In this document: positions 45,063 through 53,939 of the stretch, piece after piece
How positions within the stretch are numbered: the first letter of the stretch is position 1
Layout of the letters: each line of letters opens with the position of its first letter
Source of the DNA: Actibacterium ureilyticum
GTDB lineage: Bacteria > Pseudomonadota > Alphaproteobacteria > Rhodobacterales > Rhodobacteraceae
Assembly: GCF_002285435.1 (NCBI RefSeq)
Contig: NZ_NSBT01000036.1
Location: 53,457 to 117,456 of the forward strand
DNA: 64,000 nt
Direction: 5' to 3'
The notes under the pieces: model-generated
The model's database searches: none
The model's input: only the letters and a program-made list of their open reading frames with translations
Told to the model about the DNA's origin: nothing
Program-made: the position numbers and the translations under genes

Positions 45063-45926
45063 ATGGCAACCGGCACGAATATCCGCACCTATTTCAACGG
45101 CACCTGGCACGATGGCGACATCGCCGTAATGCGGGCCGCCGATCACGGCAGCTGGCTGGGCACCACGGTGTTCGACGGCGCGCGTTACTTCGAAGGTATC
45201 GCGCCGGATCTGGATGCCCATTGCGCCCGCGTCAACCGCTCGGCCAGCGCGCTGATGATCACGCCCACCGTTACCGCCGAAGACATGGTCGCCATCGTCC
45301 GCGAGGGGCTGTCGCACTATGCCAAGGACAGCGCCGTCTATATCCGCCCGATGTACTGGGCGCTGGAAGGCGGCGATCTGGGCATCGTGCCGAAACAGGG
45401 CGCGACCGGCTTCGCGATCAGCCTTGAGGAGATCCCCATGGCCCCTGCGACCAGCGCCACGACGCTGACCACAACGCGGTTCCGCCGCCCGGTGCTGGAA
45501 GACGCGGTGGTGAACGCCAAGGCCGGGTGCCTTTACCCCAACAACGCCCGCATGCTGGCCGAGGCCCGCGCCAAGGGTTTCGGCAACGCGCTGGTGGCCG
45601 ATGCGTTGGGCAATGTGGCCGAAACCGCCACAGCGAATGTATTCATGGTCCGCGACGGGGTGGTCTTCACCCCCGTGGCCAACGGCACCTTCCTGTCGGG
45701 AATCACCCGCGCGCGCCACATCGACAACCTGCGCCGCGACGGGGTCGAGGTGCGCGAAACCGTGCTGGGATTTGACGATTTCCATGCCGCGGACGAGGTT
45801 TTTCTGTCTGGCAACATGATGAAGGTCACGCCGGTTTCGGAATTCGACGGCACCCATTATCAATCCGGCCCGGTCACAAAGCGCGTGCGCGAGCTGTACT
45901 GGGATTGGGCGCATTCGGGCGGCTGA
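45063..45926 (+). CDS. Class IV aminotransferase, branched-chain (IlvE-like)
   Basis: 287-residue PLP enzyme of fold type IV. The probable PLP lysine is Lys153 in VVNAKAGCLYPNNARMLAEARAKG, and the cofactor phosphate region is VAETATANVFMV followed by FLSGITRARHI. Annotations for this group are usually branched-chain amino acid aminotransferase. The substrate loops are not diagnostic, and an amine or D-amino acid transaminase is possible. Preceded by the structured leader/terminator described above. Confidence 0.85.
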   Translation: MATGTNIRTYFNGTWHDGDIAVMRAADHGSWLGTTVFDGARYFEGIAPDLDAHCARVNRSASALMITPTVTAEDMVAIVREGLSHYAKDSAVYIRPMYWALEGGDLGIVPKQGATGFAISLEEIPMAPATSATTLTTTRFRRPVLEDAVVNAKAGCLYPNNARMLAEARAKGFGNALVADALGNVAETATANVFMVRDGVVFTPVANGTFLSGITRARHIDNLRRDGVEVRETVLGFDDFHAADEVFLSGNMMKVTPVSEFDGTHYQSGPVTKRVRELYWDWAHSGG

Positions 45927-46400
45927 TCAGTCCTGCGCCAGGTTGCGCACCAGGAACTGTTCGGCCCGGATCCAGCTTTCATCGGTATCGCCGCGAAAGT
46001 TCAGGTCGCGCTGCTGCACGATCTGGCCGGTCTGCACATCCACGATCTGCACATAGATCCGCATGATCAGGCTGGAGGTCTTGATGACCGACGGCAACAG
46101 CACCAGATCCGCCCCCGCCCGTTCCGCCAGTTGCAGCAGGCAATCGGCATCCGTCCCCGGACAGTCCCGTTGCAGATCGCCCGGCGCGATTTCGAAGATG
46201 GCATCATATCGGCCCGCCAGATCGCGGGTCAGATCCGCCGCCATCTGTGTCATGCGCGCCTGATGGGCGGCGCGCTGGTCCGCAACCTCGCCCGATGTGT
46301 CCAGCATCCGCACCGGCAACACCGCCAGATCGCGCGCCGGGGCGGGACCGGCCAACAGCCCCGTCAGGGCGGCGGCAATCATGGGTATGGACCTGCGCAT
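45927..46400 (-). CDS. Exported DUF2380/DUF3280-type protein
   Basis: 157 residues from ATG 46400. A signal peptide covers residues 1-22 (ends GPAPA). The mature part has the pattern LAVLPVRMLDTSGEVADQ, then CPGTDADCLLQLAERAGADLVLLPSVIK and IVDVQTGQIVQQRDLNFRGDTDESWIRAEQFLVRN. That pattern resembles beta-propeller-associated DUF2380/CsgG-like periplasmic proteins that bind partners rather than catalyse. Function unknown. It is divergent from the universal stress gene. Confidence 0.7.
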   Translation of the reverse strand: MRRSIPMIAAALTGLLAGPAPARDLAVLPVRMLDTSGEVADQRAAHQARMTQMAADLTRDLAGRYDAIFEIAPGDLQRDCPGTDADCLLQLAERAGADLVLLPSVIKTSSLIMRIYVQIVDVQTGQIVQQRDLNFRGDTDESWIRAEQFLVRNLAQD

Positions 46401-46538
46401 GATTGCCTCTCCCTCTGGCCGCATGCTCGGAAACCTGCCCATATCGTAGCGCAAACCGCCCCAAATTTCGCGCAGAAAACCGCAGGTGCTTGCAAGCCCC
46501 CGTCCGCCCCGCCATGATCGCGGCCGGAGGATTGGCCC

Positions 46539-46994
46539 ATGCGTAAGTTCCTGGTCGTGCTCGATGACAGCCGTGAATGCCTGAACGCGATGCGTTTCGC
46601 CGCGATGCGCGCGGCCAAGACGCAGGGCGGCGTGCAGATCCTGTCGATCATCCCGCCCGACGAATTCAACCACTGGATCGGGGTCGGCGATATCATGCGC
46701 GAAGAAGCCCGCGAGCGCATCGTCGCGCATTTCGAGGTGTTCGCGAAATGGATGCGCGACAAGCAGAATGTCGATCCCGAGCTGATCATACGCGAGGGCG
46801 AACCCCTGCCCGAAATCCTGAGCCAGGTGCGCGAGGATGACGAGATCGGCGTCCTGGTGCTGGGCGCTGGCACAGGCAAGGGCGGCCCCGGCCCGCTGGT
46901 CACACAGCTAAGCCGGAATGCCGGGACGCTGCCGGTCCCGATCACCATCGTGCCGGGCGAAATGTCCAAGGAACGGCTCGAAGCGATCTGCTGA
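46539..46994 (+). CDS. Universal stress protein
   Basis: 151-residue UspA-fold protein. The first strand is KFLVVLDDSRECLNAMRFAAMRAA. The ATP-binding type motif GxGxxGxGG appears as LGAGTGKGGPGPLVTQLSRNAGTLPVPITIVPG, with G-(9)-G(S/T) spacing altered. Such proteins respond to starvation or stress. GGAGG at 46526-46530 precedes the ATG. Stop adjoins the convergent CGNR gene. Confidence 0.85.
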   Translation: MRKFLVVLDDSRECLNAMRFAAMRAAKTQGGVQILSIIPPDEFNHWIGVGDIMREEARERIVAHFEVFAKWMRDKQNVDPELIIREGEPLPEILSQVREDDEIGVLVLGAGTGKGGPGPLVTQLSRNAGTLPVPITIVPGEMSKERLEAIC

Positions 46995-47558
46995 TCAGCC
47001 CTTGCCACGGGCGCGATGCGCCGCGACCTTGGCCCGGTTGCCGCAGACCGACATCGAACACCACCGGCGCCGGTTGTTCCGGCTGACATCGCGAAACCAC
47101 ATCGTACAGCTGGGATTGGCGCATTCGCGCACGCGGTCCGCTTCCTGCCGCGCGATCAGATCGGCAATGGCAATGGCAACCGGCACCAGAAGCTGGCCGG
47201 GCTGGGTAAAGCGCAACCTTCGCGTCATCCGGTGGGGCGGCGTGGGCTCCAGCACCCAAAAGCCACTTTCACGCTGCAGCACCCAGTTCAGATGTTCGAA
47301 AATCCCCGTCGTCCCCGTCTGCAACCAGGCCCGGAACTCGTCCCTCAGATGCCGCGCCTCGGCCGCGGCGATGTCGGTTTCGGCGTCCTGGGGGAAATCG
47401 TCGAACTCTGACGGCTGGACCAGACCGGCCTGTAACAGCCACGCCTTCAGGTCGTCGCCGGTCTCGATCCATTCGATCATCTCGCCGTGGGGGGCGCCGA
47501 TCGTGTTCAGGAAATCCAGTGCCGGATCGTCGGCAATGATCATCGCGGGTGGGCGCAT
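46995..47558 (-). CDS. CGNR zinc-finger (ABATE domain) regulator
   Basis: 187 residues. An N-terminal ABATE domain (starts IIADDPALDFLNTIGAP) is followed by a C-terminal CGNR zinc finger: cysteines in VRECANPSCTMWFRDVSRNNRRRWCSMSVCGNRAKVAAHRAR. The family acts as stress-responsive transcription regulators. It is divergent from the azoreductase gene, probably its target. ATG 47558 is preferred for its nearby AGAGG; ATG 47570 is an alternative. Confidence 0.88.
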   Translation of the reverse strand: MRPPAMIIADDPALDFLNTIGAPHGEMIEWIETGDDLKAWLLQAGLVQPSEFDDFPQDAETDIAAAEARHLRDEFRAWLQTGTTGIFEHLNWVLQRESGFWVLEPTPPHRMTRRLRFTQPGQLLVPVAIAIADLIARQEADRVRECANPSCTMWFRDVSRNNRRRWCSMSVCGNRAKVAAHRARGKG

Positions 47559-47587
47559 GGGGCCTCTCATTCCAAAGGTGACAACAA

Positions 47588-47652
47588 TGTAACCACTTAT
47601 TCGTGATTTGAGAAGTTACCAAAACGTGAGTAACCCTCTAACCACATTTTAA
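47588..47652. promoter_or_regulatory. Repeated TAACC motifs between CGNR regulator and azoreductase
   Basis: GTAACC occurs at 47589-47594, in reverse complement at 47615-47620 (GGTAAC on the other strand), and as GTAACC at 47630-47635; a CTAACC follows at 47639-47644. The region is AT-rich against its surroundings. Repeats of this kind in a divergent promoter region suggest binding by the CGNR protein; the assignment is inferred. Confidence 0.4.
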
Positions 47653-47676
47653 ACGGTTTACAGAATGGAGAGACCC

Positions 47677-48294
47677 ATGACCGATCTTCTTTACATCGCC
47701 GGATCGCCACGCGGTGCGGCCTCGAAATCCGCAGCCTTGGCAGAGGCTTACATTGCCAAGGCCCAGGTCGCCGATGGCAGCATGTCCGTTTCCCGGATCG
47801 ACCTGTGGGCCGAAGACCTGCCCGCGTTCGACGGTGATTTCGCCGCAGCAAAGATGACCTTTTTCGGCGATGGCGCGATGGATGCCGCGAAACAGCACGC
47901 CTGGGATCGCGTGACCGAAATCACCCAGCGCTTCGTCGCCGCCGACCATTATGTCATCAGCGTTCCGATGTGGAATGGCGGCATCCCTTATCGGCTGAAA
48001 CAATATATCGACATCATCACCCAGCCCGGCCTGCTGTTCGGTTTTGCCCCCGATACCGGCTATTCCGGTCTGCTGTCGGGCAAGAAGGCGACGCTGGTCG
48101 TCAGCAGCGGCGTTTGGCAGCCGGGCGCGGATGCGCGCTATGGCCAGGATTTCCACACCAGCTATCTGGAATGGTGGCTGGGCATGATCGGTGTCACCGA
48201 TATCGACGTGATTCGCTTCCAGCCCTCGCTGCTGACCGCCGACCCGCAGGCCGGGTTCGATGCGGCGCGGGAACGGGCGCTGGAGCTGGCCTGA
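47677..48294 (+). CDS. FMN-dependent NADH-azoreductase (AzoR family)
   Basis: 205-residue flavodoxin-like oxidoreductase. The FMN phosphate loop is AGSPRGAASKSAALAEAY near the start, and the FMN ring region is SVPMWNGGIPYRLKQYIDIITQPG near 95-115. It reduces quinones and azo compounds using NADH, protecting against quinone stress. ATG 47677 is chosen over 47665 for its GGAGAG site. Divergent from a CGNR regulator; a terminator follows. Confidence 0.9.
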   Translation: MTDLLYIAGSPRGAASKSAALAEAYIAKAQVADGSMSVSRIDLWAEDLPAFDGDFAAAKMTFFGDGAMDAAKQHAWDRVTEITQRFVAADHYVISVPMWNGGIPYRLKQYIDIITQPGLLFGFAPDTGYSGLLSGKKATLVVSSGVWQPGADARYGQDFHTSYLEWWLGMIGVTDIDVIRFQPSLLTADPQAGFDAARERALELA

Positions 48295-48305
48295 ACGGGC
48301 TTGCG

Positions 48306-48338
48306 ACACGGTCCGCTGCCCCGGCGGACCGTGTTTTA
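48306..48338 (+). terminator. Terminator of the azoreductase gene
   Basis: ACACGGTCCGC (48306-48316) pairs perfectly with GCGGACCGTGT (48324-48334) around a seven-base loop, followed by TTTT. Confidence 0.88.
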
Positions 48339-48406
48339 GAACAATTCTAAACATTGACAGAACGGCCCGATAAGCGCATATCCCTAGTTCATTGGGAGAT
48401 GCGCGC

Positions 48407-48970
48407 ATGTTCATTCAGACCGAATCCACACCGAACCCGGCAACGCTGAAATTCCTGCCCGGCCAGACCGTCCTGGAAACCGGCACCGCCGACTTCCCCA
48501 GCCCCGATGCGGCGGGGCCGTCGCCGCTGGCGCAACGGATCTTCGCGGTTTCCGGTGTCACGGGCGTGTTCTTCGGCATGGATTTCGTCACCGTCACCAA
48601 GGACGAAGCGGTGGAATGGGACCACGTGAAGCCCGCGATCCTGGGCGCGATCATGGAACATTTCCAGTCCGGCCAGCCGGTTATGCAGGGCGCGGCCCAG
48701 GCCCCGGCAGGTCACGCCGACCATGACGGACCGGACGCCGAGATCGTGAACCAGATCAAGGATCTGCTGGACACACGCGTGCGGCCCGCCGTGGCGCAGG
48801 ATGGCGGCGACATCACCTTCCACGGTTTCGATCGCGGCATCGTCTATCTGCACATGCAGGGCGCCTGCGCTGGTTGCCCGTCCTCGACCCTGACGCTGAA
48901 GATGGGGATCGAGAACCTGCTGCGCCACTATATCCCCGAGGTTATCGAAGTCCGCCCCGTCGCCGCCTGA
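48407..48970 (+). CDS. nfuA: NifU-family Fe-S scaffold/carrier protein
   Basis: 187 residues in two domains. The N-terminal Nfu domain (MFIQTESTPNPATLKFLPG to about 90) and the C-terminal NifU domain carry the cluster-binding CxxC at Cys154 and Cys157 (GACAGCPSS). This is the mitochondrial NFU1/alphaproteobacterial layout. It delivers 4Fe-4S clusters to target proteins. GGGAG precedes ATG 48407. Stop overlaps tsaB (TGATG). Confidence 0.94.
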   Translation: MFIQTESTPNPATLKFLPGQTVLETGTADFPSPDAAGPSPLAQRIFAVSGVTGVFFGMDFVTVTKDEAVEWDHVKPAILGAIMEHFQSGQPVMQGAAQAPAGHADHDGPDAEIVNQIKDLLDTRVRPAVAQDGGDITFHGFDRGIVYLHMQGACAGCPSSTLTLKMGIENLLRHYIPEVIEVRPVAA

Positions 48971-49674
48971 TGCAGCCCAAGGGCGGGTTCGACCCGAATA
49001 TCCTGGCCTTTGACACCAGCCTGCCGCAGATCTCGGCGGCGGTGATGTCCGACGTGATCCTTGCCGAACGGGACGAGGCGATGCAGCGCGGACAGGCCGA
49101 GCGGCTGATGCCGCTTCTGGATGAATTGCTGAAAGAAGCCGGCGGCAGCCTGCGTGACCTGGACCTGATCGCCGTGGGCATCGGGCCGGGCAACTTCACC
49201 GGCATCCGGATTTCGGTTTCCGCCGCGCGCGGGCTGGCATTGGCGCTGGGTATCCCCGCCATCGGCGTGTCGATGTTCGAGGCGCTGCTGGATTGGGACG
49301 GCCCGCTGGCGCAACCGGCCCAAGTGTTGAGTATCGAGGCGCCGCGCGGCAACGCCTATGTCCAGCCGTTCCGCTATGGCAAGCCGCAATCGCCCCCGCG
49401 GCTGATCGACCCAGCCGATCCCCCCGCCGATCTGGAACGGCCGGTCAACATGACCGTGCGCGGCTTTCGCGCCGACGAGATCGCCAAACCCTTTCACGCC
49501 GAACACGCGCTGATCGGTCCGTCCCGCGTGGCCGCCCACATGGCCCGGATCGCCGAAATCCGTTGGCGCGACGCAGGGTTCGATCCCGCCGCGCGGCCCG
49601 CGCCGCTTTATGTGCGCCCCGCCGATGCCGCACCGCCCTCTGACCCGCCGCCGGTGATCCTGGATGACGCCTGA
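48970..49674 (+). CDS. tsaB: tRNA threonylcarbamoyladenosine biosynthesis protein TsaB
   Basis: 234-residue ASKHA-fold protein. The start ILAFDTSLPQISAAVM and the segment IAVGIGPGNFTGIRISVSAARGLALALGIPAIGVSMFEALL are diagnostic. TsaB partners TsaD and TsaE in making t6A37 of ANN-decoding tRNAs. It is coupled to nfuA by TGATG and overlaps rimI by eleven bases; tsaB-rimI is a conserved pair. Confidence 0.94.
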   Translation: MQPKGGFDPNILAFDTSLPQISAAVMSDVILAERDEAMQRGQAERLMPLLDELLKEAGGSLRDLDLIAVGIGPGNFTGIRISVSAARGLALALGIPAIGVSMFEALLDWDGPLAQPAQVLSIEAPRGNAYVQPFRYGKPQSPPRLIDPADPPADLERPVNMTVRGFRADEIAKPFHAEHALIGPSRVAAHMARIAEIRWRDAGFDPAARPAPLYVRPADAAPPSDPPPVILDDA

Positions 49675-50107
49675 GGCGCTGGCCGATCTGCATGTGCTGT
49701 GTTTCACCAGCCCCCGCCCCTGGACCGCGACAGAGTTTCGCGACCTGCTGCGCGCGCCCGGTACGTTTCTGGCGACGGTCGCGGACGGGTTCGTCCTAGG
49801 CCGGGTCATCGCGGACGAGGCCGAATTGCTGACGATCGCCGTTCATCCCGACGCCCGCCGCGCGGGTCACGGTGCGCGGCTGTTGCGCGCATTCATCGAC
49901 GGGGCCCGTGCGCGCGGCGCGACCCGCGCGTTCCTTGAGGTCGCCGCCGACAACGCCGCCGCGCGGGGTCTTTATGCCGCGCAGGGCTTCACCGAATGCG
50001 GGCAACGTCCCGGCTATTATCGCGGGCCGGATGGCCGGGCGACGGATGCGCTGGTGCTGGAACGCGCGCTGACTGACCCGGCGTCATGGCAAAACCCGGG
50101 GACGTGA
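49664..50107 (+). CDS. rimI: GNAT N-acetyltransferase, RimI-like
   Basis: 147-residue acetyltransferase. The acetyl-CoA loop reads VHPDARRAGHGARLLRAFIDGARARGATRAFLEV (residues about 60-93), followed by AARGLYAAQGFTECGQRPGYY. RimI acetylates ribosomal protein S18 at its N-terminus. Overlap with tsaB supports the RimI assignment, although specificity cannot be read from sequence. Confidence 0.88.
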   Translation: MTPEALADLHVLCFTSPRPWTATEFRDLLRAPGTFLATVADGFVLGRVIADEAELLTIAVHPDARRAGHGARLLRAFIDGARARGATRAFLEVAADNAAARGLYAAQGFTECGQRPGYYRGPDGRATDALVLERALTDPASWQNPGT

Positions 50108-50233
50108 TTGGCGAAAAACCGGTTGACCGCCCCCCATGGCTGCGGCCTTAATTGCGGTTAATCCGTCCCATACGCATCGTTTCGGTCCGTATCGGCGCCA
50201 CGGACAAAACCAATGGCAACCGGGAGCTTAACC

Positions 50234-51235
50234 ATGACCATCTTTCAGAAATTCTTGGGCGCGACCGCTGCGCTGGCGCTGAGCGCGGGCGCGGCCCTTG
50301 CCGATCCGGCCCTGATCTTCGATCTGGGCGGCAAGTTCGACAAGTCTTTCAACGAGGCGGCCTTTAACGGTGCCGAACGCTGGGCCAAGGAAACCGGCGG
50401 CACATATCTGGATATCGAGATGCAGTCCGAAGCCCAGCGCGAACAGGCGCTGCGCCGCTTCGCCGAGGCTGGCGCGAACCCGATCATCACCACCGGTTTC
50501 GCAATGGCAGACCCGGTGGCCGAGGTCGCCCCGGATTACCCCGAGATCACCTTCGTCAATATCGACGGCTTCCTGGCCGAGATCCCCGACAACGTGCTGA
50601 TGATCGCGTTCGAGGAACATCAGGGCTCTTACCTTGTCGGCATCCTGGCCGCGATGGCCAGCAAGACCGGCACGGTCGGTTTCGTGGGTGGCATGGATGT
50701 GCCGCTGATCCGTCACTTCGCCTGCGGCTATGCCCAGGGCGCGAAATCGGTCAATCCCGACATCAAGATCGTCGCCAACATGACCGGCACGACCCCGGCG
50801 GCGTGGAACGACCCGGTGAAGGGCGGCGAGCTGGCCAAGGCGCAATACAGCCAGGGCGCGGATGTGATCTATGCCGCGGCGGGCGGCACCGGCGTGGGCG
50901 TGTTGCAGGCCGCGGCGGACGAAGGGATCTATTCCATCGGCGTCGACAGCAACCAGAACCACCTGCATCCCGGTTCGGTCCTGACCTCAATGCTGAAGCG
51001 CGTGGATGTCGCGGTCTATGACGTGCTGAAATCCGGCGCAGACACACAGACGGGCCAGATGCGCCTGGGCCTGGCCGAAGAGGGCGTTGGCTATGCCGTC
51101 GACGACAACAACGCGGCGCTGATCACCGACGAGATGAAAGCCGCCGCCGAGGACGCGAAAGCCAAGATCATCGCGGGCGAGCTGAATGTCGTCAGCTATT
51201 ACGAAAACGACAGCTGCCCGGCGCTGAGCTTCTGA
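50234..51235 (+). CDS. BMP-family periplasmic binding protein
   Basis: 333 residues with a cleavable signal peptide (1-23, ends AALA); no lipobox cysteine, so a soluble periplasmic protein. BMP/PnrA features are ALIFDLGGKFDKSFNEAAFNGAERWAKE and DVIYAAAGGTGVGVLQAA. Members bind purine nucleosides or autoinducer-like ligands. The gene starts an ABC transporter operon. A TTGACC hexamer at 50123-50128 may be its minus-35; GGGAG precedes ATG 50234. Confidence 0.92.
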   Translation: MTIFQKFLGATAALALSAGAALADPALIFDLGGKFDKSFNEAAFNGAERWAKETGGTYLDIEMQSEAQREQALRRFAEAGANPIITTGFAMADPVAEVAPDYPEITFVNIDGFLAEIPDNVLMIAFEEHQGSYLVGILAAMASKTGTVGFVGGMDVPLIRHFACGYAQGAKSVNPDIKIVANMTGTTPAAWNDPVKGGELAKAQYSQGADVIYAAAGGTGVGVLQAAADEGIYSIGVDSNQNHLHPGSVLTSMLKRVDVAVYDVLKSGADTQTGQMRLGLAEEGVGYAVDDNNAALITDEMKAAAEDAKAKIIAGELNVVSYYENDSCPALSF

Positions 51236-51259
51236 TCGGCCCGATAACCTGAATACCGG

Positions 51260-51281
51260 CAGGGGCGGGTTGCCGCCCCTG
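51260..51281 (+). other. Intercistronic stem-loop after the BMP gene
   Basis: CAGGGGCGG (51260-51268) and CCGCCCCTG (51273-51281) form a perfect nine-pair hairpin with loop GTTG. There is no T run, so it is more likely an mRNA stabiliser or partial terminator that gives extra binding protein relative to the ATPase and permeases. Confidence 0.7.
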
Positions 51282-51307
51282 TCATTTCCAAACGACCGGG
51301 CCCCGTC

Positions 51308-52843
51308 ATGACCACCGCTGCCGCCATTGAACTCAAGGGTATTTCCAAGGCCTTTGGCCCCGTTCAGGCCAACAAGGATATCAGCATCCGCGTGATGCCC
51401 GGCACGATCCACGGGATCATCGGCGAAAACGGCGCCGGGAAATCCACGCTGATGTCGATCCTCTTCGGGTTCTACAAGGCCGACGCGGGCGAGATCTTCA
51501 TCAACGGCACCAAGGCCAACATCACCGACAGCCAGACCGCGATCCGCGCGGGCATCGGCATGGTGTTTCAGCATTTCAAGCTGGTGCAGAATTTCAGCGT
51601 GCTGGAAAACGTGATCCTGGGGGCCGAGGATGGCGCGCTGCTGCGCCCGTCGCTGGCCAAGGCGCGCGGCGAGCTGAAGCGCCTGGCCGAGGAATACGAA
51701 TTGCATGTCGACCCCGACGCGCTGATCGAGGATCTGTCCGTGGGCCACCAGCAGCGGGTCGAGATCCTGAAGGCGCTGTACCGGCAGGCCGACATCCTGA
51801 TCCTGGACGAGCCCACCGGCGTTCTGACCCCGGCCGAGGCCGACCAGCTGTTTCGCATCCTGGAACGGCTGCGCGAAGAGGGGAAGACGATCATCCTGAT
51901 CACCCACAAGCTGCGCGAGATCATGCATATCACCGACACGGTCAGCGTGATGCGGCGCGGCCAGATGACGGCGACCGTCAAGACATCGGAAACAAGCCCC
52001 GAGCAACTGGCCGAGCTGATGGTGGGCCGCAAGGTTCTGCTGCGCGTCGACAAGAAACCCGCCACCCCCGGCGCCCCGGTGCTGGAGGTCGAGAACCTGC
52101 GCGTGATCGACGAACACGGGGTGGAACGGCTGAAAGGCGTGTCGCTGAACGTGCGCGCGGGCGAGATCCTGGGCATCGCGGGTGTCGCGGGCAACGGCCA
52201 GTCCGCCCTGCTGGAGGTTCTGGGCGGTATGATCCCCGCCACCGGCACCGTGCGTATGAACGGTCAGGAACTTGACCTGACCGGCACCGCATCCGACGGG
52301 CAATCGCGGCGCGCGCGTGGCATCGCCCATGTGCCCGAAGACCGCCAGCATGACGGGCTGATCATGGATTTCAGCGCGTGGGAGAACACGGTTTTCGGCT
52401 ATCACAACGATCCCGCGATCCAGTCCAACGCGCTGCTGATGGACAACGCCGCGATCCGCGCCGACACGGCGGCCAAGATGGAACGCTTCGACGTGCGCCC
52501 GCCCGACCCCTTCCTGCCCGCCAAAAGCTTTTCCGGCGGCAACCAGCAGAAGATCGTTCTGGCGCGCGAGATCGAGCGCAACCCCGACCTGTTGCTGATC
52601 GGCCAGCCCACGCGCGGCGTCGATATCGGTGCGATCGAGTTTATCCACCAGCGCGTTGTCGAACTGCGCGATGCAGGCAAGGCGATCCTGCTGGTCAGCG
52701 TCGAGCTGGACGAGATCATGTCGCTGTCCGACCGGATCGCGGTGATGTTCGACGGCCGGATCATGGGCGAACGCCTGCCGGAACAGACCAACGAAACCGA
52801 ACTGGGCCTGTTGATGGCCGGCGTCAACGAGGAGGCCGCCTGA
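51308..52843 (+). CDS. ABC transporter ATP-binding protein, tandem NBDs (nucleoside type)
   Basis: 511 residues holding two ABC domains, as in RbsA/NupO-type transporters. Domain 1 has Walker A GENGAGKST near residue 38, signature LSVGHQQRVEILKAL and Walker B ILILDEPT. Domain 2 has the degenerate Walker A GVAGNGQSALLE and signature FSGGNQQKIVLAREI with LLLIGQPTRGVD. Follows the BMP gene by 72 bases and the next permease by one. Confidence 0.93.
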   Translation: MTTAAAIELKGISKAFGPVQANKDISIRVMPGTIHGIIGENGAGKSTLMSILFGFYKADAGEIFINGTKANITDSQTAIRAGIGMVFQHFKLVQNFSVLENVILGAEDGALLRPSLAKARGELKRLAEEYELHVDPDALIEDLSVGHQQRVEILKALYRQADILILDEPTGVLTPAEADQLFRILERLREEGKTIILITHKLREIMHITDTVSVMRRGQMTATVKTSETSPEQLAELMVGRKVLLRVDKKPATPGAPVLEVENLRVIDEHGVERLKGVSLNVRAGEILGIAGVAGNGQSALLEVLGGMIPATGTVRMNGQELDLTGTASDGQSRRARGIAHVPEDRQHDGLIMDFSAWENTVFGYHNDPAIQSNALLMDNAAIRADTAAKMERFDVRPPDPFLPAKSFSGGNQQKIVLAREIERNPDLLLIGQPTRGVDIGAIEFIHQRVVELRDAGKAILLVSVELDEIMSLSDRIAVMFDGRIMGERLPEQTNETELGLLMAGVNEEAA

Positions 52844-52844
52844 G

Positions 52845-53939
52845 ATGGAGATCCTGCCGAAATGGGCCGATGCGGTTCTGGTCCCGATCTTCAGCCTGCT
52901 GATCGCCTTTGCCCTGTCGGCGCTGGTCATCATCGCCATCGGCGAAGATCCGGTCGCCGCGGTCAAGATGATGGTGACGGGCGCCGTGGGGTCGACCTAT
53001 GGCTGGGGCTATACGCTCTATTACGCCACCAACTTCATGTTCACCGGGCTGGCCTTTGCCGTGGCCTTTCACGCCGCGATGTTCAACATCGGAGCCGAGG
53101 GGCAGGCGACGCTGGGCGGTCTGGGCGTGGCGCTGGTCTGTCTGGCGGTGCCGTGGCCGCATTGGGCGCTGGCCCTGCCCGCCGCGATGGTGGGCGGCGC
53201 GCTGTTCGGGGCGGCCTTTGCGGCGATCCCGGCCTGGCTTCAGGCCAAGCGCGGCAGCCATATCGTGATCACCACGATCATGTTCAATTTCATCAGCGCG
53301 TCGATCCTGAACTTCCTGCTGGTGAACATGCTGCGGCCCAAGGGGTCGATGGACCCCGCCACCGCCAAGTTTCCCGCCGGCACCAACCTGCCCACGCTGC
53401 ATGATATCCTGGGCGTGTTCGGCATTCCGTTTTCCCGTGCCGCACCGGCCAATATCGCGTTCTTCATCGCGCTGCTGGCCTGTGTTCTGGTCTGGCTGCT
53501 GATCTGGCGCACGCGGATCGGGTACCAGATCCGCGCCTTCGGCAAATCGGAATCCGCCGCCGTTTATGCCGGGATCTCTCCGGTCAAGATCATCATGGTG
53601 GCGATGCTGATTTCCGGCGCGCTGGCCGGGCTGATGGCGATCAACAATGTGATGGGCGAGGCCGAGCGGCTGGTCCTGAATTCGGTCGAGGGGGCGGGCT
53701 TCATCGGCATCGCCGTGGCGCTGATGGGCCGCAACCACCCGTTCGGCATCTTCCTGGCAGCGATCCTGTTCGGGTTCTTGTACCAGGGCGGCGCCGAGCT
53801 GGCATTGTGGACGAACATCCCGCGCGAGCTGATCGTGGTGATCCAGGCGCTGGTGATCCTGTTCACCGGCGCGCTGGACAACATGGTGCGCATGCCGCTG
53901 GAGCGGATCTTCCTGGCATTCCGGCGGGGGAAAGCGTGA
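52845..53939 (+). CDS. ABC transporter permease, nucleoside/BMP type
   Basis: 364-residue integral membrane protein with 8-10 helices. The family segments are MFNIGAEGQATLGGLGVALVCL, the cytoplasmic loop RIGYQIRAFGKSESAAVYAGISPVK, and GAGFIGIAVALMGRNHPFGI. It pairs with the next gene to make a heterodimeric channel. Stop and next start overlap (TGATG). Confidence 0.92.
   Translation: MEILPKWADAVLVPIFSLLIAFALSALVIIAIGEDPVAAVKMMVTGAVGSTYGWGYTLYYATNFMFTGLAFAVAFHAAMFNIGAEGQATLGGLGVALVCLAVPWPHWALALPAAMVGGALFGAAFAAIPAWLQAKRGSHIVITTIMFNFISASILNFLLVNMLRPKGSMDPATAKFPAGTNLPTLHDILGVFGIPFSRAAPANIAFFIALLACVLVWLLIWRTRIGYQIRAFGKSESAAVYAGISPVKIIMVAMLISGALAGLMAINNVMGEAERLVLNSVEGAGFIGIAVALMGRNHPFGIFLAAILFGFLYQGGAELALWTNIPRELIVVIQALVILFTGALDNMVRMPLERIFLAFRRGKA

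Noticed and set aside
46995..47558. CGNR/ABATE protein as a phage-defence or toxin gene
   Set aside because: The name suggests abortive infection, but the architecture and divergent azoreductase partner fit a stress regulator. No toxin partner or defence neighbours are present.
50108..50233. Purine riboswitch before the BMP gene
   Set aside because: The 126-base leader lacks the paired loops and conserved core of purine or other riboswitches I know. Only a possible minus-35 and a ribosome site are visible.
50987..52966. 659-codon minus-strand open frame opposite the ABC ATPase
   Set aside because: Walker and signature motifs lie on the plus strand; the other frame is a codon-bias shadow.
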